A stretch of DNA of 30,787 nt from positions 1-30,787 of the IMG/VR virus record IMGVR_UViG_3300029993_000022; one strand, written 5' to 3'. The notes under the pieces were generated by a model. It did not search any database. It was not told where the DNA came from and saw nothing but the letters and a program-made list of their open reading frames with translations. Source of the DNA: a virus. This document shows positions 1-7,392 of this stretch, piece after piece (the stretch's first letter is position 1; each line of letters opens with the position of its first letter). The position numbers were made by a program, and so were the translations under genes.

Positions 1-2
1 TC

Positions 3-56
3 CATGAGATCGAGCTGGAAGCACCGCCGGCTGACGGCGTTCCTGAGGTAGCTTAA
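3..56 (+). CDS. C-terminal fragment of an unidentified rightward gene
   Basis: The frame starting at base 3 is open to a TAA at 54-56 and encodes 17 residues ending APPADGVPEVA. The residues are acidic and proline/alanine-rich, like a disordered tail, and this frame has more G/C at third positions than the other two. The gene begins outside the window and its product cannot be named. It ends 7 bases before the tRNA gene. Confidence 0.45.
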   Translation, partial: HEIELEAPPADGVPEVA

Positions 57-63
57 CCTTTCT

Positions 64-150
64 GGGCCGGTAGCAAAGTGGTTAAATGCGCCAGACTGTA
101 AATCTGGTCTCTTCGGGGTACGATTGGTTCGAATCCATCCCGGCCCACCA
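64..150 (+). tRNA. tRNA-Tyr (anticodon GTA), with one extra base in the T arm
   Basis: The 7-bp acceptor stem (64-70 with 140-146) pairs perfectly and is followed by discriminator A147 and an encoded CCA. The anticodon stem 91-95/103-107 is perfect and the loop reads CTGTAAA, giving anticodon GTA at 98-100 for tyrosine. The long variable arm (about 108-121) is as expected for a bacterial type II tRNA-Tyr. The T loop TTCGAAT is canonical. The 5' strand of the T stem, however, is six bases (GATTGG) facing five (CCATC), so one T must bulge. The tRNA may supply tyrosine codons to the phage, or may be partly impaired. Confidence 0.9.
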
Positions 151-249
151 CCATTTAAGGAGATTGGCATGTGTCATGACCCTTACATACCATCCCCAAG
201 GCCAAGGGGGTATAAATCTTGGTCAAAACCACGGAAGAGGACTACCAAT

Positions 250-699
250 ATGGCTTTGAAAGCCTTCAAGCAAACCTTCGGGCAAGCGAGCTATCCGAGC
301 GACATGCGCCGGCAACTGTGGCCCCTGTGCTGCGGTGCGGCGATCATCAGCGGGTTCAAGAACGTGAACCAACTGTCGGACGACGAGCTGGTCGCCGACA
401 TCGAGGCGTGCGTCAAGACCGTTCCGGACATGCAGGTCTTCGGCGGCGAGACGATCAACCCGAAGTTCACCTTCCTGACCCTGAACAGCGGTCAGACCGG
501 AAGCCCGAAGATCATGGCGGCGCTCGACAAGGCCGACTTCTTCCTGATCGGCACCGGCACGCCTCGCGGCGGCAAGCAGTCGTTCTTCCTGCGCGACGAC
601 ACCCCCGGCAGCTGGTCGCCGGTGATGAACACCAAGCATGATCGCGTCACCGACATCAACGGCGTCAAGATCGCCGCGAAAGCCGAGGTGGCCGCCTAA
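250..699 (+). CDS. Conserved-looking phage protein of unknown function, 149 aa
   Basis: No family is recognised. The 149-residue product is a mixed globular sequence with a glycine-rich middle (FFLIGTGTPRGGKQSFFLRD, about residues 98-117) and no obvious membrane segment. I chose the ATG at 250 because a GGAAGAGG ribosome site lies about 8 bases upstream and because third-position G+C rises sharply from this codon. An in-frame ATG at 169 follows a very good AAGGAGA (157-163) and would add 27 odd residues rich in Pro, Arg and Lys; it cannot be excluded. An ATG at 174 in another frame could instead encode a 27-residue leader peptide. The gene is G+C-richer than its neighbours. It stands alone between the tRNA and a terminator, so it may be an independently acquired single-gene unit. 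Confidence 0.65.
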   Translation: MALKAFKQTFGQASYPSDMRRQLWPLCCGAAIISGFKNVNQLSDDELVADIEACVKTVPDMQVFGGETINPKFTFLTLNSGQTGSPKIMAALDKADFFLIGTGTPRGGKQSFFLRDDTPGSWSPVMNTKHDRVTDINGVKIAAKAEVAA

Positions 700-719
700 G
701 TCCGCGGGCAAAAACTACT

Positions 720-757
720 AGGGGTGGCAATTTAACCCAGGTTGTCACCCCTATTTC
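720..757 (+). terminator. Probable intrinsic terminator after the orphan gene
   Basis: AGGGGTGGCA (720-729) pairs with TGTCACCCCT (743-752) in a 10-bp stem with one G-U pair and a 13-nt loop. Only a short T run (ATTT) follows. It lies 20 bases after the stop of the 149-residue gene and just before the promoter at 768, so it would insulate the two transcription units. Confidence 0.6.
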
Positions 758-767
758 GTGAATGACA

Positions 768-795
768 TTGACATATTATATTTTCATGTTATAAT
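768..795 (+). promoter_or_regulatory. Consensus sigma70 promoter for the rightward block
   Basis: TTGACA (768-773) and TATAAT (790-795) are both perfect consensus hexamers with a 16-bp AT-rich spacer. The predicted start near 802 gives a leader of about 120 nt before the gene at 924. It is probably an early promoter read by host RNA polymerase and used for the amidoligase operon and genes beyond. The downstream repeats at 810-865 lie in the leader and may modulate it. Confidence 0.8.
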
Positions 796-809
796 ACCTC
801 TAAGGGGTC

Positions 810-834
810 CCTATATATAGTACTTATATATAGG
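810..834. repeat. Perfect 10-bp inverted repeat in the leader
   Basis: CCTATATATA (810-819) is followed by a 5-base centre (GTACT) and its exact reverse complement (825-834). It begins about 8 bases after the predicted transcription start. It could be a DNA operator bound by a dimer or a weak RNA hairpin; the lack of G+C in the stem argues against a terminator. Confidence 0.7.
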
Positions 835-839
835 ATATA

Positions 840-865
840 CATATATAATACATCATATATAATAC
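840..865. repeat. Tandem 12-bp direct repeat containing TATAAT
   Basis: CATATATAATAC occurs at 840-851 and again at 854-865, identical, with a period of 14 bases. Each copy contains TATAAT, so each could act as an extra -10 element. Alternatively they are paired binding sites for a phage regulator. No good -35 is seen at the right distance from either copy. Confidence 0.65.
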
Positions 866-923
866 TTCTTTACCTTTGTTGTAAGAGTGTACGTCAACAT
901 TCCGACAGAGAAGGCCACTGAGG

Positions 924-1922
924 TTGGCAGCTAAAAATCCCCTGAGTCTACTTCCGGACGGTGTCGTGAAAGCGAACCTTCCCGAGTTCTTTAAGTCTTA
1001 CCCTAGTCTTTGTGCAGCTTCCCCGTCTTCTTGGTTTGCCTGGTCGATTGATGAAAAGAAGGTCATCGCACACAATAACCATGTATGTCATGCTAATCTG
1101 TGTTATGATGGACCTGGCTTTGATGAACTTATCACTGCTGTTCCATATTCTGACGAATTGTCTCTTGAGTATATTCGTATGCTCATTAGGGGCCCTTTCC
1201 GCTCTGTGTCTGATCTAATCCGATTGGAACGCCTAGGTAACAAGTATTTCCTTCGTTGTCTGAACCTTGACCGCTGGCCTGGTAACGTCCTGATGAACTT
1301 CTGCATCGCCACCAGAGTTACGATTGAACATCGGTTCATTCTAGAGCCTTGGGGCGAACGTTGTGAGAAAGGGTTTGATCCAGTTCTTGCGTTTCTTCTT
1401 ACATATTCGTATGGTTCATCTCGTGGCTATAATGGTTGTGCTTGTATCATTGGTACACATCGTTCCTTTGATCATTGGCGAACTGCACATTTCTGGCTCG
1501 ATCCGTCGTCAAACTGGTCTAACATTCTTCAAGGTAACATGGTTGGGCTTTCTAAGTCCTTCAAGATTGCCCCTGAAGACAGTCGGCCTACCAACTGTAT
1601 TTGGGGTGTCTGTAAAGACTACATTAAATTGAAGGCGATGACGGACGATGAGATCGCAGCTTTCTATACCATGCCGGTGCAGAAGCTCGAAGCTCCTGAA
1701 CCGATGCCGCTTTCGAAGACGGCCCCGAAGAAGAAACCTGTACCGTTTCTGTATCAATTTCCCGCAGGACAATTTAATCCTAATATTTGGCCACAACCAA
1801 TGCCTCAGTTTAATGCACAACTTCAACAACCAATTCACGACGAGGAGCCCATCCCCAATGAACTTGAAGAACAACCAGACATCGATGACTTCGATGACGA
1901 GCCGGATCCTGAATGGAACTAA
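924..1922 (+). CDS. Unidentified protein, 332 aa, with Pro-rich acidic tail
   Basis: No family is recognised. Residues 1-240 look globular and contain many Cys, Trp and aromatic residues. From about 245 the chain becomes low-complexity: proline and glutamine first, then an acidic end (DIDDFDDEPDPEWN). The TTG at 924 is the best start: an in-frame TAA lies at 882-884, no ATG or GTG follows it before 924, and GAGAAGG lies about 10 bases upstream. It is the first gene after the leader and overlaps the class I amidotransferase gene. It may therefore be a partner of the biosynthetic operon or an early host-interaction protein; both are guesses. Confidence 0.75.
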   Translation: MAAKNPLSLLPDGVVKANLPEFFKSYPSLCAASPSSWFAWSIDEKKVIAHNNHVCHANLCYDGPGFDELITAVPYSDELSLEYIRMLIRGPFRSVSDLIRLERLGNKYFLRCLNLDRWPGNVLMNFCIATRVTIEHRFILEPWGERCEKGFDPVLAFLLTYSYGSSRGYNGCACIIGTHRSFDHWRTAHFWLDPSSNWSNILQGNMVGLSKSFKIAPEDSRPTNCIWGVCKDYIKLKAMTDDEIAAFYTMPVQKLEAPEPMPLSKTAPKKKPVPFLYQFPAGQFNPNIWPQPMPQFNAQLQQPIHDEEPIPNELEEQPDIDDFDDEPDPEWN

Positions 1923-2580
1923 GTTTCACTCCTTTCTAGAGAATGAAGGAGCCGACCAAGGCATGGCCAACCTGTTCACCATGGCCGGCAGCCAAGAAAC
2001 GTCCGTTGAGAACGCCGACGTGATCATCTTCAATGGTGGTGCCGACTTGGGTACCATCCTGTACGGTGAACATCCAATCCAACGTGGCATCCCCGAGCAA
2101 CCCAGCCGCCGTGATCGGATGGAGATGGACCTGTACTACAGGTTCAAGGGCGGCTCCAAGCTGCTCCTAGGCATCTGCAAGGGTGCTCAAATGTTGAATG
2201 TTCTCAACGGTGGGACACTGTGGCAAGACGTTAACAATCACGGTCGTTCCCACAACATGACGGTGCTGGCGACGGGCCAGACAATCTACGTTACTTCAAC
2301 GCATCACCAGATGATGCGCCCCAACCTGAAAACCAGTAAGGTCTTGGCCACGGCGGACTGTGCCACCAAGAAGTATGCCGATCCGGACACCTGGAACGCC
2401 AACGGCGGCGTGTTCTATCCTGACGATCACAAAGACACCGAGATCGTCTGGTACCCGAGCACCGGCAGCCTGTGCATTCAGGGGCATCCGGAATATGTTC
2501 CCAACAGTGAATTCGCCACGTTCTGTCTGGACATGGTGGTTCATTATCTCGAAGAGGTGCGCGTTAAGTGTGTGGTCTAG
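1894..2580 (+). CDS. Class I glutamine amidotransferase-like protein (peptidase C26/PuuD type)
   Basis: This triad-type amidotransferase fold hydrolyses glutamine, or a gamma-glutamyl amide, through a cysteine. The nucleophile elbow reads LLGICKGAQML with Cys about 95 (numbering from 1894), and the catalytic His-x-Glu pair is in IQGHPEYV (His about 198, Glu about 200). Around residue 55 the acidic motif NGGADLG matches the PuuD/C26 branch. At about 228 residues the length fits a single-domain enzyme. The start is uncertain: ATG 1885, ATG 1894 and CTG 1909 are in frame inside the previous gene and none has a strong ribosome site. The gene overlaps the class II amidotransferase by 13 bases. Inferred role: to supply ammonia or to trim gamma-glutamyl groups for the ligases downstream. 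Confidence 0.85.
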   Translation: MTSRILNGTKFHSFLENEGADQGMANLFTMAGSQETSVENADVIIFNGGADLGTILYGEHPIQRGIPEQPSRRDRMEMDLYYRFKGGSKLLLGICKGAQMLNVLNGGTLWQDVNNHGRSHNMTVLATGQTIYVTSTHHQMMRPNLKTSKVLATADCATKKYADPDTWNANGGVFYPDDHKDTEIVWYPSTGSLCIQGHPEYVPNSEFATFCLDMVVHYLEEVRVKCVV

Positions 2581-3668
2581 TCGGCGTTTGTGGCGACTGC
2601 TCAGGCAGTTGGAAGGACGTTTTTCAAGAACTATTGCTCGTTGATGTCGTTCGTGGCTCACACAGCACTGGTGCAGGGTTCGTCGGACGTGGTACTGAAG
2701 AGTTTATGTTGGCCAAGCGTATTGGTCATCCGTTTAAGCTCTTCGGGGAAGAGGACTTCGAGAAGGCTATGGCTATAGCTCATCCTCAAAAGGTCCTCAT
2801 GGGTCATAACCGCTTTGCCACTCTCGGTGAGAAGACAGAAGCCAACGCCCACCCATTTATATTCCCGAATGTTATGGGGGCGCATAACGGTACTCTCGAT
2901 AAGTTCTGCATCAAGGATCTGACCGGTGCTGACCTATACGGGACCGACAGCCAAGCCATCTTCGCCACTATCGAAGAGAAGGGCATCGACGAAACACTCA
3001 AGTTGATGTCGGGCGCTTGGGCTCTGGTCTATTTTGATAAACGTGATCATACGTTGAACATGATCCGTAACGGCAAGCGGCCGCTGTGGTACACGTACAG
3101 CAGTGATCGTACAACGCTTGTCTGGGCGTCTGAACCGGAGATGCTTGAGTATGTCCTCAATAGACGTAAGAAGGCCATCCAGAAGGGCGACGACGGCAAA
3201 CCGCAGTACTTCCAGCCGCCGTCTGACATGTTGTATACTTTCACCATCCCGAACCTTCCGTCGAAGAAGATCGAGACACCGGTTCAACGGAAGATCGAAG
3301 GGAGGACTTGGACTGCCTCCTACTCAGGCCCTTTTCACCTTGGGAAGAAGAAGCGGCATGGTACACAGATTACCCATCTCACGAACGGGTTCCAGGCTTC
3401 TTTTTCTGATACGATTATGCCGTTCGACAAACGGCCGAAGTCGGATAAATTTCGCCAGCCGTACAAGGATAAGTACGGTCGGATCGTGATCAAGAAAGAG
3501 TTCGACGCCATGGTTGAGGAAGGTTGTATGTTCTGCAACGCTAACGGCCAACACTGGAATGATTTTGTCCAGATCGTCGGACCCTACATCGGTTATCATA
3601 CTCCTTATATGTGCGAAGAGTGTTACAATAGCGAAGAACAATTCGAAATAGCTCAGTACGCAATCTAG
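2568..3668 (+). CDS. Class II (Ntn) glutamine amidotransferase, 366 aa
   Basis: The GTG start gives MCGLVGVCG, so removal of Met would expose the N-terminal Cys nucleophile typical of GlmS/PurF-type glutaminases. Further family motifs follow: RGSHSTGAGF near 30, GHNRFATLG near 79, AHNGTL near 105 and TDSQAIF near 126. Residues after about 185 do not match a GlmS isomerase or PurF transferase domain. The C terminus instead has paired cysteines (CMFC near 322, CEEC near 351) that could hold zinc. It probably releases ammonia for a partner ligase. GAAGAGG lies about 10 bases before the GTG. It sits between the class I amidotransferase and the first amidoligase. Confidence 0.9.
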   Translation: MCGLVGVCGDCSGSWKDVFQELLLVDVVRGSHSTGAGFVGRGTEEFMLAKRIGHPFKLFGEEDFEKAMAIAHPQKVLMGHNRFATLGEKTEANAHPFIFPNVMGAHNGTLDKFCIKDLTGADLYGTDSQAIFATIEEKGIDETLKLMSGAWALVYFDKRDHTLNMIRNGKRPLWYTYSSDRTTLVWASEPEMLEYVLNRRKKAIQKGDDGKPQYFQPPSDMLYTFTIPNLPSKKIETPVQRKIEGRTWTASYSGPFHLGKKKRHGTQITHLTNGFQASFSDTIMPFDKRPKSDKFRQPYKDKYGRIVIKKEFDAMVEEGCMFCNANGQHWNDFVQIVGPYIGYHTPYMCEECYNSEEQFEIAQYAI

Positions 3669-3678
3669 GAGATTTGGC

Positions 3679-4524
3679 GTGCATAAACTACCAGTACTCG
3701 TGGGTGCAGACCCCGAGTTGTTTATGAGGAACCCGAACAACGGGGAATTCATTTCAGCCTCCGACAACGACTGCCTAGCCCGTATTCCGGGTACCAAGTG
3801 GAAACCTTTTCCGGTTCCCCATGGGGCTGTCCAGATCGACGGTACTGCGCTGGAGTTCAATATTGACCCGGCGACGTCCGTTGATGAGTTCGTCGGTTAC
3901 ATTCATTCCGTCCGCAGAACGCTGACGGAGATGGTTCCCGGCTACAATGTGGTGGCCGAGCCCGTCGCTCGTTTCGACGCTGAGTACTTTAGGTTCGAAG
4001 TGCCGACGAGCGCCCAAGAATTGGGTTGCAACCCCGACTACAACGGCTGGACGCAGGGCCAAAACCCCCGACCGGACCCCGCTGGTGAGCCTTTCCGAAC
4101 TGCCAGCGGTCACCTCCATATCGGTTGGACCGAAGGAGCCGACGTTGAAGATAAAGATCATTTCCTCTTCTGTTGTAAGGTGGCCCGACAACTTGATTAC
4201 TATCTCGGTATTTATTCGTTGCTTTGGGATAAGGACGGGACTCGGCGTAAGCTTTACGGTAAGGCTGGGGCATTTCGTCCCAAGTCATATGGACTGGAAT
4301 ACCGTGTACTATCGAATAAGTGGCTCGATAGTGAACCTTTGATGCGCTGGGTGTACAACACCATTCAGTGCGCCATGGCAGACGCTTTCAACGGCGACTT
4401 CGCTGAAGACTTTTATGGTGATATGGCTCAACATATCATTGACATGAACGACATTGATTGGCCTGAAGGTCTTGTCGACTTTGACCTTGGGTTGGAAGAT
4501 CTGCCGGAGGGAGTGGCAGCGTAG
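3679..4524 (+). CDS. phiEco32-type COOH-NH2 ligase (amidoligase type 2), 281 aa
   Basis: This is a glutamine-synthetase-fold enzyme expected to join a carboxylate to an amine using ATP. Family-type motifs are GADPELF (residues 9-15), VQIDGTALEFNIDPA (near 51-65), the metal-binding-type SGHLHIGW (near 142) and SYGLEYRVLSNKWL (near 207). The acidic and histidine positions match the nucleotide/Mg site pattern described for amidoligases. The GTG start follows TAGGAGA by 6 bases. It is flanked by amidotransferases and more ligases. Substrates are not predictable from sequence. Confidence 0.85.
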   Translation: MHKLPVLVGADPELFMRNPNNGEFISASDNDCLARIPGTKWKPFPVPHGAVQIDGTALEFNIDPATSVDEFVGYIHSVRRTLTEMVPGYNVVAEPVARFDAEYFRFEVPTSAQELGCNPDYNGWTQGQNPRPDPAGEPFRTASGHLHIGWTEGADVEDKDHFLFCCKVARQLDYYLGIYSLLWDKDGTRRKLYGKAGAFRPKSYGLEYRVLSNKWLDSEPLMRWVYNTIQCAMADAFNGDFAEDFYGDMAQHIIDMNDIDWPEGLVDFDLGLEDLPEGVAA

Positions 4525-4526
4525 AA

Positions 4527-5135
4527 ATGGCCGACTTCGATATGCTGGAAGAAGTGAATTCTAAGTTTACTGGCACCGTTGTTATGTATGATAAGAAAGC
4601 CGCCACGGTGAAGACAGTGGATAAGACTAATGATGGTTTCATTCTTGTGCTTGGCCTGCAAAGTTCCAGAGCATACAAATCTGTATCTCTCAATGATCCG
4701 GCGTTGGATTATAAGAACTACAAGATCGGTTACGTTAATGGTGGGAATTACGCCGGTTGGTGGTATCGTAAGCCACAGAAGCAGTGGCAACAGGGGCTTA
4801 AATCCAGCCAACTTGGTTATGTATTTTCGACACCTGGTGCTGGACCGCATGACAACTTCGGTTTCTCTGGGCCGTTTATCAAGATGCTGGAGAATATTTA
4901 TCCCAGCGTTGAAGAGGTGAAGAAAGTTCTGATGGACGGTGAATATAGTAGCCGTGCTTGGCACCGAGATTTTGCTCTTTCCTATGATCAAATTCATGAA
5001 GACTGCATTCTAGAATATCACGGTCGTAAGATTGGGATGTCGATCAGTCCTGACCTTGCTAAGTTCAAGATTTTGTCAGAAGCTCGGCATCTTCAAGAGG
5101 CGCTAGAGGAGGCGCGATACAATGTACACCCATAA
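4527..5135 (+). CDS. Uncharacterised protein of the amidoligase operon, 202 aa
   Basis: No domain is recognised. The N-terminal half looks beta-rich. The middle has an aromatic stretch (NYAGWWYRKPQKQWQQG, near 72-88) and the C-terminal quarter is probably helical and charged. It begins 2 bases after the preceding stop, with GGAGGGAG 13-20 bases upstream, and overlaps the next amidoligase by 14 bases, so it is translated with both. Its position between two amidoligases suggests a substrate, carrier or scaffold for the same pathway (inference only). Confidence 0.75.
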   Translation: MADFDMLEEVNSKFTGTVVMYDKKAATVKTVDKTNDGFILVLGLQSSRAYKSVSLNDPALDYKNYKIGYVNGGNYAGWWYRKPQKQWQQGLKSSQLGYVFSTPGAGPHDNFGFSGPFIKMLENIYPSVEEVKKVLMDGEYSSRAWHRDFALSYDQIHEDCILEYHGRKIGMSISPDLAKFKILSEARHLQEALEEARYNVHP

Positions 5136-6051
5136 GATGAACCTTATGGATAAGCTTGCTGTTCACATGCCCATTCAACAGAATGCAATGGATTATGCCG
5201 ACGCATACGGCATTGAGATGGAGATCGAAGGGGCTAATATCCTCAAACCCCCAATTGAAGTGATGCAATACTGGACCACTACAAAGGACGGTTCACTTCG
5301 CATCAAGAACCCTGGTGATGAGGCGATCGAATATCTATTCCGTATGCCATTCGGTCCGGCCCAGACTGAAAAGGCTATCGGCTATTTGTTTGCATATTTG
5401 AACAGCCCCGGTGTTACGGTGTACGAATCATATCGCACATCTATTCACGTTCATGTCAATTTTGCAATGGAAGAATACCGTACCATCTATAATTTCATCT
5501 GTCTCGCACTTCTGTTTGACGAACTTCTGGTGTCTCAGAACGGTGAACACCGGGTTGGCAACAACTTCTGTCTGCGCGCCAAGGACGCAATGGGTCAACT
5601 TCAAGAGTTGATGTCCAGTGTGAATAATGGCCACGGTTTCTTTGATATAAACCAGAACCATCGTTATAGTTCAATCAACTTTGCCAGCCTGATGAAGTAC
5701 GGAACCATCGAGTTCAGATCGCTGGAGTGCACCACGCATGAAGGCCGTCTGATGCACTGGATCGGTACTTTGCAGGCTCTGAAGAACAAGGCTAAGATCT
5801 TCAAGAACCCGACCGAGATCATCCAAGCATTTAGCGGTCTCGGACCTGAGGCTTTCCTTAAGGATGTTCTTGGTCCATATGCTGCCAAGTACGTTGCTGT
5901 TGAAGGTGCAACCGACATGCTCTTCAATGGTATGCGTATTGCCCAGGACTTCGCTTATTGTTCCGAATGGAACGAATTCACGGCTGAAGAACTCACCAAT
6001 GGTGCGAAGCCAAAGATCATTAACAAGAAAAAGGACCCTTACGGATGGTAA
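5122..6051 (+). CDS. Second amidoligase (Amidoligase_2-like), 309 aa
   Basis: The glutamine-synthetase-fold motifs differ from those of the type 2 ligase upstream: YGIEMEIEG (near 29-37, metal-binding glutamates), DGSLRI (near 56), TSIHVHVNF (near 106) and YGTIEFRSLE (near 194-203). Together these form the ATP-dependent amide-ligase site pattern of the Amidoligase_2 family. AGAGGAGG lies about 8 bases before the ATG. The C-terminal 40 residues are basic (KPKIINKKKDPYGW). It overlaps the ATP-grasp gene by 7 bases. Having two unlike amidoligases suggests at least two successive amide bonds. Confidence 0.8.
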   Translation: MYTHKMNLMDKLAVHMPIQQNAMDYADAYGIEMEIEGANILKPPIEVMQYWTTTKDGSLRIKNPGDEAIEYLFRMPFGPAQTEKAIGYLFAYLNSPGVTVYESYRTSIHVHVNFAMEEYRTIYNFICLALLFDELLVSQNGEHRVGNNFCLRAKDAMGQLQELMSSVNNGHGFFDINQNHRYSSINFASLMKYGTIEFRSLECTTHEGRLMHWIGTLQALKNKAKIFKNPTEIIQAFSGLGPEAFLKDVLGPYAAKYVAVEGATDMLFNGMRIAQDFAYCSEWNEFTAEELTNGAKPKIINKKKDPYGW

Positions 6052-6815
6052 TCTGGGTTTATACCGCTGGCCGTGCCAGTGAAGGTGCCTATGCGTTGGC
6101 ACACGAAGCTGGCTTCAAGCGGATGACGCTTGGCAAGGGTGTCAAGAGCGGCGACATCATCGTTAATTGGGGTGTGGGTGATGACACCAAGTTTCCTGAA
6201 CTAGAGAAGGACTTCACCCTTTTCAACTGCCCGGACGCTGTCGTACGCGCAGTCAATAAGCGCACGGCCTTCAAGATTTGGGCCGGACACAATGTTCAGA
6301 CAGTTCCGTGGACCGCAAACAAGGCGATCGCACAAGGCTGGCTCGACACTGGTTGTACGGTTATTGCCCGAAAGATCTTGACAGGTCATGAGGGAAATGG
6401 TATTGTTGTTATAGAGAAGGGTGAGAAGTTGATTGACGCCCCGCTTTATTCCAAGTATGTTTTCAAGGTGCGTGAGTTCCGGGTGCATGCCACACGGACG
6501 CAGGCGTTTGCATCTCACATGAAGATCAAGGACCCCAAGCAAGCTGGTCCACCCAAGACTTGGAAGGTTCGCAGCTATGCAAACGGATTCATTTTCCAAC
6601 GCAATAATGTCCCTGCATCCGCCGCCCGAGACGCTTTGGCCGTTCAAGCCGTCGAGGCCCTCGGTCTGGACTTCGGCGCTGTCGACATCATCGAAGACAA
6701 GTTCGGCAATTTTTACGTACTTGAGGTCAACACTGCTCCGGGTATTGAAGGGCAATCTACCGGAGCCTATGCCGCTGCCATCAAGGACCTTGTATATGCC
6801 ATCGCGCATGCTTAA
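6045..6815 (+). CDS. ATP-grasp ligase, 256 aa
   Basis: The ATP-grasp fold is indicated by the lysine- and glycine-rich loop VIARKILTGHEGNGIVV (near 107-123) and by the metal-binding C-terminal motif FYVLEVNTAPGIEG (near 226-239), which has the usual Glu and Asn. The short N-terminal part resembles a pre-ATP-grasp domain. Such enzymes make carboxyl phosphates and couple them to amines or thiols. AAGGA lies 9 bases before the ATG, which overlaps the amidoligase stop. It is the third ligase in the operon and fits the amidoligase/ATP-grasp combinations known from phiEco32-like phages. Confidence 0.87.
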   Translation: MVIWVYTAGRASEGAYALAHEAGFKRMTLGKGVKSGDIIVNWGVGDDTKFPELEKDFTLFNCPDAVVRAVNKRTAFKIWAGHNVQTVPWTANKAIAQGWLDTGCTVIARKILTGHEGNGIVVIEKGEKLIDAPLYSKYVFKVREFRVHATRTQAFASHMKIKDPKQAGPPKTWKVRSYANGFIFQRNNVPASAARDALAVQAVEALGLDFGAVDIIEDKFGNFYVLEVNTAPGIEGQSTGAYAAAIKDLVYAIAHA

Positions 6816-7230
6816 GATGCGGCACGACTTCCCTGCGTACATGGAGAACCGTCTGGTTCAGAAGTGGAACTATGCGGTGGACAAGCGCGTGTGGAAGGAT
6901 TGCATTATATTCAAGAAGTCTTATATCTCCGACAAGGAGTCTAAAGATCCGCTTGCTGGTGTTCGTTCAACTATTCGAGCGTCAGCGAACGACACTGTTG
7001 GACCAGTAAATCTTAACAGTCATCGTGATGAACTTTCGGCGTACCAGAAGAGGACACTGGAACGTCGGTGTGATAACATTGTGAATCATTTCCCCGACCC
7101 GTACAGTGCGGTAATACCCATCCGTATACGTCTTCACAATGTTGCTCAGGCGCTGATGCCCCTTGAGCGAGCCTTCATTGAAGAATTTATGGAAGAGAAT
7201 TTTCCACTTACGCTAGTTGAGGCCAAGTGA
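6808..7230 (+). CDS. Uncharacterised protein, 140 aa
   Basis: No family is recognised. The protein is mostly helical by appearance and charged, with many Arg, Lys and Asp, and ends in an acidic helix (ERAFIEEFMEENF). ATGs at 6808 and 6817 are both possible. The first overlaps the ATP-grasp stop by 8 bases and neither has a strong ribosome site, which suggests coupling to the upstream gene. It follows the ligase operon and may belong to it. Confidence 0.7.
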   Translation: MLKMRHDFPAYMENRLVQKWNYAVDKRVWKDCIIFKKSYISDKESKDPLAGVRSTIRASANDTVGPVNLNSHRDELSAYQKRTLERRCDNIVNHFPDPYSAVIPIRIRLHNVAQALMPLERAFIEEFMEENFPLTLVEAK

Positions 7231-7392
7231 ATGCATTGTGCGATCTGCGATAAAGACGACGATCTTGTTTCTATTAAGCCAAATGATATTTGTTCTCAAT
7301 GCCAAGCAATCATACAAGAAGCTCTAGAAGAGTTCGACCAGGAGCCGGAAACTGAAGGTTCTACTGAACTGGATTACGCCGAAGACGGATGA
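7231..7392 (+). CDS. Small zinc-finger-like acidic protein, 53 aa
   Basis: ATG directly follows the TGA of the previous gene (TGAATG). The product has two CxxC pairs, CAIC at 3-6 and CSQC at 21-24, in a spacing that could bind one zinc. A strongly acidic C-terminal half follows (EEFDQEPETEGSTELDYAED). The last 41 bases overlap thyX. It may be a small regulator or an adaptor protein; nothing in the sequence decides this. Confidence 0.65.
   Translation: MHCAICDKDDDLVSIKPNDICSQCQAIIQEALEEFDQEPETEGSTELDYAEDG

Noticed and set aside
223-711. 162-codon leftward ORF opposite the orphan gene
   Set aside because: It is an antisense shadow of a G+C-rich gene and has no ribosome site of its own; the composition explains its length.
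720-752. Hairpin as an operator rather than a terminator
   Set aside because: A G+C-rich 10-bp stem 20 bases after a stop codon and before a new promoter fits termination better, although the T run is short.
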